A DNA stretch of 64,000 bases from Glutinoglossum americanum (Eukaryota; Ascomycota; Geoglossomycetes; Geoglossales; Geoglossaceae), in the NCBI GenBank assembly GCA_020080175.1, contig JAGHQL010000036.1:62001-126000 (forward strand), in the 5' to 3' direction. The notes under the pieces are model-generated. The model was not told where the DNA came from. It saw only the letters and a list, made by a program, of their open reading frames with translations, and ran no database searches. Positions 23,226 to 36,327 of the stretch are shown in pieces. Within the stretch, counting starts at the first letter, position 1. Every line of letters starts with the position of its first letter. The position numbers and the translations under genes are program-made.

Positions 23226-26069
23226 ATGACGATTAAGTTTCGCGTGCCTCTGCCACAGCTCATCCACCATAGTTTTCTTTTGCTTATCTTTGGTGTTATT
23301 CTGTCTGTCACTTATCGATATTGTTGGCTAGGTAAGTGGTCGCGTGCCCTATTTTTTAGACTCCTAAAATCCCCGCTTTATTGCTCCGAGTTATATCTAG
23401 GCCTCTATCTGACGGTCTTATTGTATACGGTGCCTAGATGTTAGAGATCCGTTCAAATGCGGTGCCTTGATGAACCAGGGCCAATGGCTCGACCCGGGTC
23501 ATGCCCGATATTCCAGGAGGCCTTATCAAATCTGGCAACCTCCGGGGTGCTTGATGCATGAATACAAGGAGAGGGAGTTGACAGCATGTTTTCAGTCCAA
23601 GCGACTGGTCTTCATCGGCGATTCTACAATACGGCAAATTTTCTGGGCTACAGCGAAGAAGCTGGATGAAGATGGAGCTAACGATGATATGGGTGTGGCT
23701 CGGAAACACTCCGACTTGACTTTTACGAGAAACGGCGTGGGGCTTGAGTTTATTTGGGATCCATATCTCAATTCGTCCCGACTTCACGAAGAGCTTAAAG
23801 CATACCAAAACACTACGCATGTTCCTACCAAAAAGGACGGGGACCGGGGGGGAAGTGCTTCACTCATATTAGTAGGGGGAGGTCTTTGGTTTGCACGGCA
23901 TGTACACGTCAATACACTGAAGGTTTTCAGGGACTCTGTCGACAGGATCATTCCGTACATGAATCCGCCGGTTGAAGCACCTACGGCTGCCTCACGGCCA
24001 TTTGTCCAGAATCGTGCATCCGAAAATCTCCTTCTCATGGCGCCTGTTCAGGTCCCACAATACGACTTCCTCTCCCCATCTCGCTCGGAAACAATAACGG
24101 CCGAAAAGGTCGATGCGATGAATGATTATCTCCGGCACCTCTCTACGTTCCAGGAGGCAGACGTCGTTTGGAGCTTCTCCCTCATGACATGGAAGCAGAG
24201 AGTAGCCTATGAGCAGAGCGGTTTACATGTCGTGGATAATGTTGCAGGCAGGAAGGCAGATGTGCTCCTGAACCTAAGATGCAATGCCGAAGCAGCTCTC
24301 GGAATCGGCGGCCAAGGATACCCTTATGACCGAACGTGTTGTAGTAACTACCGTCGGCCTGGTTGGGTGCAATGGACTGGGTTGATTGGGACTTTGATGA
24401 TATTACCTTTCCTAGTGTGGATTACTCGCACAGGTATATAAGCCGGTCATTCCCGCAGTGGTTATATGCGGCTGTACTGTAGATAACTAATGTAGAAGCA
24501 GACCGAAAACGTATCCGGCTTCTACCGTCTAGCAGGGCTCTTCGCGCTCTGCTAGTGTTTCTGCTCGCTATTGTCTACTGTTTCTATGCAGACCGGACTC
24601 ACGTGTTCGAAAAGGTACACAAGAGGCGCTCTGCGAAAGAATTTGTTATCTTAAGCGGCGTCTCCCTTCTTCTAGGGTTGTTGTCAGTTCGGCGATCCGC
24701 CTCGCTGATGCCTATATCCGGCTCCAGAGAACTAAAGGCGCCAGATCAACCATTTCTCTCCAGGTATCAAACGGACGAATGGAAAGGTTGGATGCAATTT
24801 GGCATCCTCATATACCATTATGCTGGCGCCTCTAAGATTCTCTGGATTTACATTGTAGTCCGGCTTCTGGTTGCTAGTTATCTTTTTATGACTGGCTTTG
24901 GACATACGGTCTATTTCTATAGCACCGGCGACTACTCTTTACGACGTGTCACAGGCGTCCTTATCAGACTTAATCTCCTAAATTGCGTATTACCCTATAT
25001 GATGCGCACGGATTATTTGTTTTACTACTTCGCGCCACTCGTCAGTTTCTGGTTCATTGTGATATATCTCACCATGCGGGTTGGACATAACCGTAACGGC
25101 TCCCTTCGCTTCATATGCAGCAAGATCGCCATCTCCGCTGTTCTAACCACAGCTTTTACGAGAACTCCTGGCCCATTGGAAGCGGTTTTCACTATTACCA
25201 GATATGCGTGTCGACTGCACTGGGATGTCAAAGAATGGCGCTTCCGCGTCTCCCTCGATATGCTCATTGTGTACGTCGGCATGCTAGCCGCTATTCTCTT
25301 CGTCAAAATATCTACCTTCTCCAGGAGTCGGCGAATAGATTCGATGATGAAACACCAATACTTTTACTACATCAAGCTCATTCTCCCCTTTGTTTCTCTC
25401 GTCGTTTTCTACATCTTTGCCACCGCTTGCAGCACCATTACAGACAAATACGACTACAACTGGTTCCACCCTTATATATCCTTTTTCCCTATAGTCGCCT
25501 TCGCCATTCTACGAAATTCACATCGCCACCTTCGCAACTTTCACTCTTCGATCTTTGCCTGGTTGGGCCGCTGCTCACTTGAGACATTCACGCTGCAGTT
25601 CCACATATGGATGGCAGGTGATACGAACGGCTTGCTGAGCCTGGGCATGTTTCACGGATGGAGAAATGGGAAGTGGTACAATTTCTTGGTGGTGACGGCT
25701 GTATTTTTCTACATCAGTTGGCGCGTAGCAAGAGCAACAGAGGTTCTAACACAATGGATCGTACGTAGTGAGGAAGGGCGGAGCGGTGGGCAGGAAGGAT
25801 TACTCATGGGAAAGAGGGACCAAGGCGAACAGAAAGAAAAGTTAGAGTTACCGTTAAGGAAGAGCCACGACAGCGGAAGACAGATACTTACGACCACCGG
25901 AGGACTTGGTCACGGTGATACCGGCAAATGGGAAATCAGAAGAATATCTGTCACGCATTGGAAGTGGCTGCTCACGAGGGTCTGGAGGTGCGAGAATATC
26001 ACTACGAGACTAGGGGTGCTGACAGTGGCAATGTGGTTTTTAAACGTTGTAAGTTCAAATGAGGACTAA
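23226..26069 (+). CDS. Cas1-type polysaccharide O-acetyltransferase (PC-esterase + multi-TM acyltransferase)
   Basis: Predicted 890-residue Golgi membrane protein; exons 23226-23331, 23438-24433 and 24499-26069. An N-terminal signal anchor (HSFLLLIFGVILSVTY) leads to a luminal PC-esterase/GDSL-like domain with the nucleophile motif FIGDSTIRQIFW near residue 90 and conserved CFQSK before it; the late-domain VDNVAGRKADVLLNL block probably carries the Asp-His end. The second half is a Cas1p-type membrane acyltransferase with about ten hydrophobic helices (LLVFLLAIVYCFY, GILIYHYAGASKILWIY, LGRCSLETFTLQFHIWM). Cryptococcus Cas1 O-acetylates capsular glucuronoxylomannan, and mammalian CASD1 acetylates sialic acid. 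In this fungus a cell-wall or secreted polysaccharide is the likely acceptor. The Arg/Lys/Gly-rich insertion near 25770-25900 looks disordered. Confidence 0.9.
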
Positions 26070-26697
26070 TCCGCCACCTAACTAATTTCATGTCCCGGAC
26101 TAACTTGTCGGACTAGACGTACACATGAGAACCCCCCATATACCACCCTCTCTACCTCTAACCAAACCTTCTCCCTTCCAGGAAAAATGAGGGGATCGAA
26201 TCGAATATCCCTAACCAGGTTGTATTTCTAGCCTAGAGATGTGTTTTTTTCGTTGGCGGTTATATGCGGAGCGTATAGTCACGGAAGCGATTCTGGTATT
26301 GAGGACTCATGTTTAGCCCTCTCAAAGCTGGTATGCTAATGCAAATAAAAGTACGAGGTCGCTTAATCAAAAATGTGTAAATATAAAGCGTTATATCGTA
26401 CAGTAAAAAAAAAACAAGGATTATTACTCTCACTGAAGTGTTCTAGAGGCACGAACACATGCATCCCTAGGTTGCATGATTTTGGTTAGTATTCTCTTAT
26501 TCTAAACGTGTACAATGTAATGTAGCGGTGGTGCGTTTCGTAGTTGGTATTAAATCCAAACGTCATACGCGCCGAGAACGTCCTACCAAAGAAAACTGCT
26601 CAACGAGCGAATTCCACCTTACATGCCATCAACGCTAACTACGATCTACAAATACTCAGAAACAGGTCGATTGCCCGAACCCTGTTGAGAACAGGAA
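26070..26697. other. Intergenic, promoter of the OSBP gene
   Basis: About 630 bp, A/T-rich in the middle, with an A-run near 26405. No coding exon or RNA gene is recognised; it should contain the 3'UTR of the acetyltransferase gene and the promoter of the oxysterol-binding protein gene. Confidence 0.45.
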
Positions 26698-29600
26698 ATG
26701 TCGGATAAAGGTGACAGAAATGGAGAAGGGTGAGTGACAAACGACTTATCCCACAAGGCGCAAGGCTTTTGATTCAATATCGAGTGTCCATGTACTCTTT
26801 AGACTTTTGAGATTGTATCCCACACAAGAGCTAACGACATCTCACGCTCTAGGAGCCACAAACGGTCCAAATCGTCGCTAGCTTTGTCGCTACTCCACCG
26901 GGAGAGATCAAGAGATGGCCGGGATGACAAATATAACACGACAGGATCGAGCTCGTCGATCGTGGCAACTCCACAAGTCTCAGAAAGGTCAACCTCAATC
27001 GAGCAGTCAGTCAGGACCTTCCGGCTTTTCGAATCTCTCCGGAGCGGTGATACCGCCGCAATTTCGAAAGCCATGAAGGAGGCTTCCAGTACTGGTAACT
27101 CAAGCTCAGCTAGCCCACTAGAAGGCACTACTCTACTCCACTTAGCAATTCGATGTGCCGAACTCCCAGTACTAGAATATATCCTCTCTGTCGCAACCAC
27201 GACGCCTGGCTTGAGTGTTGATATCAATGCACGTGACAAAGATGGGAACACTCCACTCCACTTAGCTGCTCAGCTAGGCCGATCCCCGATCGTACACTTA
27301 CTCCTCGAGCAGAAGGAGGTCAATGACTCGATCACGAATTGTCAGGGACGGACACCTATTGATCTTGCCCGCAACCCCGATATCTTCCAGCAACTCCAAC
27401 TAGCACGTTCGATATTCCTCGATAGAAAGGTTCAGGAAATACACAATCTGGTTGGAAGGGCGGACTACACTGGTCTTGAGAAGCTTCTTGATGATCCTCG
27501 GGCCCAAACTGTTCTTGATGTAAACGGTGGAGAGCTCGTTACAGATCCTAATACCAGCCTCACGGCAGGAACATTGCTCCACGAAGCTGCAAGGAAAAAG
27601 GATACCCGCCTCATTCAAATCTTGCTATTACACGGGGCAGACCCCTTCCGTCGTGACCGGAAGGGCAAGCTTCCACAGGATGTTACGAAGGATGAAAGAA
27701 CAAGGGGGGTGTTAAAGAGATCACCTGCAGCTGCGGCTGCTCAACGAGGGATTCAAGAGAAAGCTGTGCTGGGAAGCTCGGCGGGCGCAGCATCAGCGAT
27801 ACACAGTGGAGCTTCCAGTGAAGCTGCCTTGACAAGTAAGGAGGGTAGAGAGATGAAGGGTTACCTGAAAAAGTGGACCAACTACACCAGCGGTTATAAG
27901 TTGAGATGGTTTGTTTTGGAAGATGGCGTCCTAAGTTACTACAAGAATCAAGGTAAGCCTAACCTGACGCAATCCCGGATGTAAACCTCATCTAATTATC
28001 TACAGATGATGCCGGTTCCGCTTGTCGAGGCGCTATCCACATGCGTATTGCGAAACTACACATGGACCCCCAAGATAAGCAACGATTTGAGATACTAGGT
28101 AAATCTTCGGTCAAATACCATCTCAAAGCCAACCACGTTGTTGAGGCTAAGCGATGGTACTGGGCACTAAACAATGCTATTCAGTGGGCCAAAGATGAGG
28201 CAAAGGAGGAGGAAAAACAGAAGATTAAAAACACTGAGCAACTTCAACAAGCAAAACTCGATCAAGCGGAACGAGCCTCTCAGAGGGAAAAGTCGGATAG
28301 TGCTGGCGAATCCGCAAGCATTTCTAGTGCGAGGCAAATTAACCGCAATAGCAAGGTACCAATCTCCAGCAATAATTTGGGCCCTGCTGCGTCTCGTGTT
28401 GCGGCTGCCGGCACTAGCACCGGTCCGACGAGCGTTGCAGACGAGGATAACGGTACTGCATATGACTCATATGAACCCAGCGTACATAGAGTTGTTAGTA
28501 ATGCCGGCGCAACAACCGTCGAGGGCGATGTTGACGAAGATGAAGAATACGGCGATGATGTCAGTAGTCGGGAGGTCCAACCAGCAAACAAGGACGCATT
28601 TAACATCACTGCGCAGTCGGCAAAATTGCAATTAGATTTATTGGCAGACATATCCTCTGCTCTACACGAGGAGAGGAACAGGAATCCAGGCATGACGATC
28701 TCGAATGCCGTCGTCGTGTCGGCAATGAGGTCGTATGAGTCCGCCGTTGAGAGTTTGAAAGGTCTAGTTGGAGACCTCTTGAAAATCTCGAGGGATCGTG
28801 ATGCATACTGGCAATACCGACTTGACCGTGAGGCCGATGTCAGGAGATTATGGGAGGATAGTATGACCCGGGTTGTGAAGGAGCAAGAGGCACTGGAGGG
28901 CAAGATCGAGGAGTCTGAAGACAAGAGGAAACGAACAAAGAGGGCTTTGCGGGACGTTTTGGAAGGTAGCAGCGGTGTGACCTTTGGTAGTCGTCCCGCA
29001 AGCCGAGACGCAGAGGACGGCGAGCAAGTTGCAGAAACGTTGGAGAATCCAGAGCTTGAACAGAGTGTGGCTGCACTTCAACCTACTCCGTCGGGACTTT
29101 CGTCGAGGCGAAAGTCCCGAGCTGAGCAAATTATTGACATCTCCGATTCCGAGGATGAGGATGATGAAGAATTTTTTGATGCTATCGAAGCAGGCGAACT
29201 GGAGGTAGTTTCAGAAATGCCCACTAGTCCGCCCCCAGAGATTATCAAGGATGCTGGGCCTACTTTGGGTATTAGAGAGCGGAAGAAAGCTGAAATTGAG
29301 CCTTCTTTCGTTGGATATGAGGGCGGGCCCCGAGAGCGATTGAAGCTGGACGTTGACAATAGGCCCAAAATCTCCCTTTGGGTAAGCGATTTTCTACTCT
29401 TGTCAAGGCATATATACTAATGTACCCTTAGGCGATCTTAAAATCCATGATTGGCAAAGACATGACCAAGATGACCTTGCCTGTATCCTTCAATGAACCG
29501 ACATCCCTGCTTCAGCGTGTCGCAGAAGATATGGAATACACTGACCTCCTTGATATTGCCGCAGACCGCCCAGATCCTACAGAGCGAATGGTTTATGTGG

Positions 29601-30648
29601 CGGCTTTTGCTGCCAGTGAGTACTCCTCTACCACCGGTCGTGTCGCAAAGCCTTTCAATCCTCTTCTTGGCGAAACGTACGAGTATGCAAGGCCCGATAA
29701 GGGATATCGATTCTTCATCGAACAAGTCAGCCATCACCCTCCCATTGGCGCAGCTTGGGCTGAGTCGTCAAAGTGGGATTATTATGTAGGTTTTTGCGGA
29801 GGACCGCTTTGAAGTAAAGGATGCTGATTGCAATATAGGGTGAATCTGCTGTCAAATCCAAATTTTATGGGAAATCATTCGACATCAATCCTCTTGGTAC
29901 CTGGTTCTTGAGGTTGCGACCGATCACCGGCGGTGAAGAGCTGTACACGTGGAAGAAAGTAACATCGTCGGTTGTTGGTATCATCACCGGGACGCCGACC
30001 GTTGACAACTACGGACCCATGGAGGTCAAGAACTGGACAACCGGAGAAGTGTGTAACTTGGATTTTAAGCAGAGAGGATGGAGAGCCGCTGGTGCCTATG
30101 AAGTTAAGGGAAGAGTATTGGATTCAGACGGAAATCAGAGGTGGAGTATTGGAGGCCACTGGAACGACAAATTATATGCTCGCCTCACGCCTGGATACGA
30201 TGCCTCCGTGACCGCCCCCGACAATTCTTCAATTCGAAGCGGCGGCTCGGGAGGGGCAACTAAAGCCTTCTTAGTATGGCAAAGCAACCCACGCCCATCC
30301 GGAATACCCTTCAACCTAACCCCATTTGTTGTGACCCTCAATGCCATCCCAGATTCCCTCCAAAAAGTAGTCTGCCCAACCGACACGCGCCTTCGCCCTG
30401 ACCAGCGCGCCATGGAGGATGGAGAATACGACCTCGCCGCCGTGGAGAAGAATCGGTTAGAGGAGAAACAGAGGGCTGCGAGGAGGGAGAGAGAAGCCAG
30501 GGGGGACGAGTTTGTACCTAAGTGGTTTACTAAGGGGAGGTGCGAGGTTACGGGGGAAGATTATTGGTGTTTTAGCGGGGAGTATTGGAAGATGAGGGAG
30601 AGGGCTGTGAGCGGGGGGGAGTGGAATGGGATAGATGATATTTTCTAG
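26698..30648 (+). CDS. OSH1: Oxysterol-binding protein with ankyrin, PH, FFAT and ORD (Osh1/Swh1 type)
   Basis: Lipid-exchange protein of ER contact sites; Osh1 relatives exchange sterol and PI4P at nucleus-vacuole and ER-Golgi contacts. Exons 26698-26729, 26853-27952, 28006-29381, 29432-29785 and 29839-30648 give 1,223 residues. The first exon is short: ATG at 26698 and a phase-2 splice are needed because the large second exon has no in-frame ATG near its start. Ankyrin repeats lie at about residues 75-300 ([20 protein letters not shown]), a PH domain at about 345-425 ([19 protein letters not shown]), a coiled, acidic middle, and at 766-772 a perfect FFAT motif EFFDAIE preceded by an acidic tract. 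The ORD carries the family signature EQVSHHPP near residue 933. All phases match. Confidence 0.95.
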
Positions 30649-31145
30649 ACTAAAGGGGACCGCGTAGGGTATATGGATTAGGTGGTGGTTATTTTGACCA
30701 GCGGTTTTTTTCCCTTTTCGCTTTAATTGAGTGGGGCGGTGGAGGTAAGATACATACAACGCCTTTTAAGCCATGACCTTCGATAAATTCAAAGTTTAAT
30801 ACATTAATCACCGTTTCTCTATCTGTTCTCACCCTTTTTCTCTCGTCTTCTATCATCTACTACGTACACGCCAAATTTTCGACGGGTAATAGGCACTAGG
30901 TAGCGACGCCTGATATACGGATACTATACTGTATATGTAGCACCCCTCTCTGTTTTCCTTCCCCTCTTCAAAAAAATTTTTATTTTTTACTTCCCCAACC
31001 CCCTTCTACAACCAGAATACTTGAAGCTCTATTCACAACAGAGGGCTAGGTTGGGGAAAAAATAAAATAAATAAATAAAATGAAGAAATGGGTATAAGGG
31101 TGGTCCCCCTCCACTCTTAACCAACGAGGAGGTATTCCTAGACCC
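30649..31145. other. Intergenic between convergent genes
   Basis: Nearly 500 bp between the stop codons of the OSBP and ALO1 genes. It contains pyrimidine-rich stretches and A/T runs near 30970-31090, consistent with two 3'UTRs. No gene seen. Confidence 0.5.
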
Positions 31146-32897
31146 TCACGCCTCCTCGCCACCAGTGCCCTTCTCCTCATCCGCTACAATCCCCTGCAAG
31201 AAAACCGACCCCTCAGCCTCAGCCCCCTGCATCATGACGAAGCTCTCTTCACTAGTCGTGCTAGCCAACTCCTCCGTTGCGCCATCCCTACCGCCGATAC
31301 TGACCTTGATCCCTTTCTTCGCTCTAGCTCCCCTTCCCTCATCACTAGCCTCCCCATTCGATGGGGGCGGGACTAGTAACCGCCGATGCCACCTCCCCAC
31401 AAACATGCCCTCGGGGTCAACTTGGTTCCTCAAGTCTAGCCAACCCTTCATGGTATTCGGATACATATCCCAGATTTCTTCTCTTGTGACGGTAGAGAAG
31501 TTTTTAGCCCAGTGTGGACGTCCGCCAAGGTCTTTCATGAGGTGTTCGAAGGCGCGGTAGTATTGTGTGCGGCAGGGTGGGTCGCGGCTGTAAGGGCGGT
31601 AGAGAGTTGCGTTTAGGTAGAGGGTTGGACCTGTGGGGAAAGAGGGGTCGAGATGTGGGAGCGGTGAGGTCGTGGATGTCGTATCGGAGACGCGGACTTC
31701 GATGGGGGAGTGAACGTAGATTCCCCGTGGGGAGAAGGGGATCCGGGAGGTGGGTTGATCACCGTCGAGCCAGGACTGGAGGCGGGATATGGCTTCAGGG
31801 CCTTTTTCAAGGGGGATGGCCCACTGCGTGCGTATCGGTCAATTTCTACGATTTCAAAGCGGAAAAAAGGGAGAGGGACGCTGGGCGTATACCTCATTAA
31901 CAAACTGCAAATACAAACAATCCATCAACAACCCCTCTCTCCCCTCCTCTACCCCGTCCCCACAAACCCCATACCCAAACCCGTACTCCATTCCAAATAC
32001 AAACCACTCTATCCATGGCAGCAACCTCGGCACCCACTGCGCCACCCACAGCAGTCCCTGATACGTGTGATACCCCACCCAGCCTCCATACCAACTCTTC
32101 TTCTTCCTCCTCCCCGGCCCCACAGGTTTATCCGTCCGATCCGCCTTCCAAACAATCCCCCTTTTCCCATACGGGCACCACCAAACCCTCACAAACTCCG
32201 CTTGCCCCCACAACGACTCCTCGCCCGACCAAGAGTCCAGTATGCGCGAGAGTGGCCATATGCTCTGCTCCCACTCGATGTTAAAGGCGGAGACGGCTTG
32301 GAACGTGACTTCGGTGATGATCCCTAGAGCACCGAGAGAGACGAGCGCCGCGGCGAATAGATCAGCGTTCTGCTCGCTGGAACAGAGTACCGTGTTCCCA
32401 TTCGATAGCATGATCCTCAATGCCAACACATCCGACGACAAAATCCCATGTCTAAGCGTCGACCCATGCGTCCCCGTAGCAATCGCGCCCGCGATACTTT
32501 GATCATCAATGCTCCCCAGATTCGGCATCGCAAGCCCCACCTTCTTGAGCTCAGCGCTCAACTGCCATAGCCGTATCCCGCTCTGCATAATCACCACTTT
32601 GCGCGCCTCATCCACGGAGATCACCTTGTTAAACTTATCTAGATTCACCATCCAAGACGATGTGCATGTCAGGTCGCTGGGCGAGTGCCTGCTCCCAACC
32701 ACAGTGATCCGACGACGGCATCGCCGCGCAAGTGTGACTATTTTACGGATCTCGTCCTGGGACTCGGGTTGGATGTAGAGTGAGGGACGAGAAGAGAAGG
32801 TTTTAGCCCAAGTTTGGTGGAGGTGCCCCGTTTTCGCACGGAACGCGATATTGTCGTGGGAGAGTTTTTCGAGTTCTCGCTCCAGGAAAGGGTCCAT
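31146..32897 (-). CDS. ALO1: D-arabinono-1,4-lactone oxidase
   Basis: Oxidises D-arabinono-1,4-lactone to D-erythroascorbate, the fungal vitamin C analogue, with covalently bound flavin at the mitochondrial membrane. Exons 32897-31893 and 31823-31146 encode 560 residues. The FAD-binding half shows VTLARR...ITVVGSRHSPSD near residue 65, the lactone-oxidase blocks GSIDDQSIAGAIATGTHGS and SLGALGIITEVTF, and the C-terminal half has the HWAKNF motif used by aldonolactone oxidases. The residue before the flavin-linked His is Arg (GSRHSPSD), where family members usually have Gly; the codon is agg, one change from ggg. The C-terminus carries an extra hydrophilic tail of about 60 residues with no known domain. 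Confidence 0.93.
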
Positions 32898-33371
32898 GAT
32901 AGGAGAATCTTCTTTTCTTTCTCACACCAGAGAACGCAAAGGCAAGAACTCTAGAGGAGTTGCTAACAGAGAATAAACATTTTGTATGGGCTTCCTCTCT
33001 CCAGGAACAACTGGCGAGAGCACAAACCCCAATTGGCCTAACCCCGCCATCTGCGTGTGGTGCATAAAACATACCCCACGCTCTTGGCCACATCATGTAT
33101 ATACATACAATGCCACGTTCATACTCGCGCATGCCGCTTTCAGCCTTAATAAATTTATTTCATTTCGATCGAGACCCCATAGTCATGATTGAAAAGATGT
33201 CTTTAAAGAGGCTAATTTTTCAACCTACGAGGGCCAAGAAAAAAGCGGCCCTCCATCGCATAGTCGTACATCTACAGCAGGCAAGAAAAAAGGATGCAAA
33301 AAGAGAAAGGCCGCTAATTGACCAAACATTAGATTACCCGTAACCACCACGCCAATGGCACCAAGTCACTT
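32898..33371. other. Intergenic, promoter of ALO1 and 3' side of SEC63
   Basis: About 470 bp upstream of ALO1 and downstream of SEC63, both on the minus strand. Overlapping short frames on both strands show no family resemblance. No RNA gene recognised. Confidence 0.45.
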
Positions 33372-35790
33372 TCATTCCTCGTCCGTGTCCGTGTCCGTAT
33401 CCGTGTCTGTCTCACTCGTTTCCTCCTCTCCCTCCGTGTTGCTCTCATCATCGTCATCGCTGGCCACCTGAGCCTTCTTCTTCGATTTCCTCATAGAGCC
33501 CCCCCCAACGCCGCCACCTGTCTTCAGCGCATTCATCTGTCCGGCTAACGAATCTACCCGTGACCGTAAGTAAGGGATCCTCAAAATATTCTGAATGCAT
33601 AATGATAAAACTCACCCTCATCCGGCTCGCTAATGTCATCCTCGGCAGCCATCTCCTCCGCTTTGGCCGTCTCATCTACCTTGAGGGTGACCTCCATCTT
33701 CGTGTCCATGCCAACGTAACTATCACTGAGTAAATGCATCACAAAAGAATATTCACCCGCTTGCGGTGGGGCCTGGAACTGCATCTTGAGTGTCTGCATC
33801 GCAAATGTTTGGTTTCCTTGCTTGTCGAAAAGCTCCTTGTCAAATGCGGAAATGATGAAAGGCGGAACAACCATCTTTCCTTGCTTGCTGTCGGCGAGAA
33901 ACGCGAACCAACGTGGGGAGTGGTCGCGGGCAAAGTAGGGAGCGTGAGCAAGCGGGGGGAGGGTTGGCTTGTCCTCAGTTAAAGAATTTTTCCCTTTCCC
34001 ATCGCCAGTCTTGGCCTTCTTCTTCCGGCCGTGAAGAGCGTCGAGATCGCCTTCCTCCGGGTCAATGTCCTCGAGGTCTGACTCACTGACCTCCGGAGGG
34101 GTGGAGCCAGGGGGTATTATGCGTGCTTTGATTACAAATTGTACGAGACTGCCTGGAGTGATGAAACGCTCTCCCATGACTTTGAAGAACACCTTTTCCA
34201 CATTCAACAGAGGAAGCTGCTTTGCGATGGTAAGAGCGGTTCTGTACTGGCCTTCAGTCAGGAGTCCCTGGCCAACAGCAAGTTTCCGCCGCTTCTCGTC
34301 CTTAAGTCCCATAAATTGCTGAACTGTCATATGGTTCCTTGAACCGACGCCTTCGATGGCTTGGGCAATCCTTTCGGTTATATGTGGAAGCTGCAAAAGG
34401 GGCGAGGAATTCGGGGGCATAGCTTGGATGAGGTTCTGGGTTGTCCGGAAGGACGAAAGAATCTGCTCTGTATTGCAATATGCAAGGGCGACGGCGGTGA
34501 ACGACTCGTTGAGAGCATACGCAATGGGAGCAGCCTCAAACTTTTCTGCGAAAACATCAGCGGAGACTCGTAGAACAGGGGACTTCAAAATCCATACCGT
34601 CTTCCAATATAGGATCTTCCAGCTCTATACGTCCAAGATAGGCCCATATCAGTCCAAGAGCCTTCCTCCGAACGCCACTCTCGAGGTCCTCCAATTTTTT
34701 TCTCTCTTTTTCTGTCAAACCCCTAGAAGATCCTGCCTCGTCATCCACCAGGACTCGACTTTCTATTTTAGCCAATCCATATTCCGCTTTATCGCCGACT
34801 AGAACTTCTTTAAACTCCTCGCCGCTGCTTAGAGCGTGTACTATTCCTCCTTCATTGATTTTTTCGTCATACTCTTTGAACAAGTTTCCAGCACTTGCAA
34901 CAAGAACCCCCTCCTTTGTCACACTCTGTGTCCCATACCACCATTTCCCGACTACATACGGCAGTAGTACACCCAACAGTAGCCCGTAGACTGCGAGCAC
35001 GTACTTTCCATTTCCATCGGAAATGAGGAACTTCGGTAGCGCAATACTCATACTAAAGCTTTGCTTGCCGTCAGGGTGACCATACTGGATGTAATTATTG
35101 CGGACTTCTTCGTCAGTGAGGGCTTTGAATGCCTTGGTCAATTCAGAGAACCGCTCGTTCAAGTAGTCGATGGTTTCATTGAGTTCCAGGTTCGGTCTGA
35201 TCTTGTCAGGGTGATATGTTAAAGATAGTTTTCTGTAGTGAGTCTTTATTTGTCTTTCGTTTGCAGACTAGAAAGTTTAAATAGTTAGCAAACTTCTCTA
35301 ATAGCAAGTAGTACCAGGGGGGGCACACTCTTGATATGCCGAGTATGTCATATGGATCCCATATTTTCGGAACGGCTTTTGCAGTCACAATTATGAGATA
35401 AACCATATATCCCATTAACAGATATCCCACAGCGACTGCGATCATTCGTTTCAACTTCCTTTCCCGCCGCTTCTGCTTCCGTTTCTGTCCATCTATTAGG
35501 TCGGTATGGGGAGGCTCGAAGTCCGAATGTATCCGCGGCGCAGTATTCTCCGGGTCTGTACCGGCACGTGGCCCATCAGCACAAATTCTCCAAGTACCCT
35601 TAAAGAGGTTCCACGAGGGTTATACCTTTGCTAGGTTTAAGCAGCGAGTAAGTGAGAGGAAAGGTAACTAAGCCCGCAATAGTAAGGATGAAGTAGGGGA
35701 AAAATTGACCCTAGCGAAGCGTCAGCACAGATCTGCACCTTCAAAGGTTTGTTCGCTGACCTGCTCATCGTAATTATATTCGGTCGACAT
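33372..35790 (-). CDS. SEC63: Sec63, ER translocon J-protein
   Basis: J-domain subunit of the Sec62/63 post-translational translocon that recruits the luminal Hsp70 Kar2/BiP. Six exons: 35790-35761, 35710-35626, 35555-35329, 35267-34598, 34545-33616 and 33553-33372, giving 707 residues. TM1 (FFPYFILTIAGLVTFPLTY) and TM2 (MIAVAVGYLLMGYMVYLIIV) flank a basic loop. The luminal J domain (DPYDILGISRSANERQIK) has HPD at residues 133-135. TM3 is VLAVYGLLLGVLLPYVVG. The cytosolic Sec63/Brl domain follows, with EKFEAAPIAYALNESF restored by the fourth splice. The C-terminus is a strongly acidic tail with alternating DT residues, the usual Sec62-binding type. The first coding exon is only 30 nt. Confidence 0.97.
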
Positions 35791-36327
35791 CTTGTCGGTT
35801 TCGAGAACGATAGGAAGTCACGTCGGTCAGTGTTGACTGGGGAGGATTGATTACACGGAGTGCGCAAGAAAACCAAGGAGCATGGACCCCAAGCTGCGGC
35901 GTTGGCAGAGCAGATTAAAGTAGGAAAATTGTGGGGCAGTGCATGATACTTTGTACAATATATATCTGTATACATGTAGTGTCGAAGATGTTCTCTTGCT
36001 TCGTGGCCTCAATTAATTTACAGATCGAGTAAGCGCAGATTCCACGTGACCAGAGCCTCACCCAATAATTCGAAGCCCCTTCTCCTATCCCCTTGTCCAA
36101 GCTCAACCTGTGGAGAATATTCCTTCTCGCTGGCAAGGGACATATATATGTCTGCTCCTTGATGGCTAGAGCAAATTTTCTAGGTAATTACCATAGTGGT
36201 GAGCCTGAGGTTATGTGCTCAGTGACTTTCACTCGCGGAACCTGCCGTCCTCGCTGGGTCACTCTCGAGGATATACATCGTCTGCAAGGTATCACTTTGG
36301 GGGTCCTGTAATGCCCCAGCAGCAGAG
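35791..36327. promoter_or_regulatory. Divergent promoter region, SEC63 / DDRGK1-like gene
   Basis: This 537-bp space separates divergent start codons and must hold both promoters. The part nearest 36090-36310 is open in one frame without family resemblance and could be 5'UTR of the DDRGK1-like gene. No specific site can be assigned. Confidence 0.45.
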
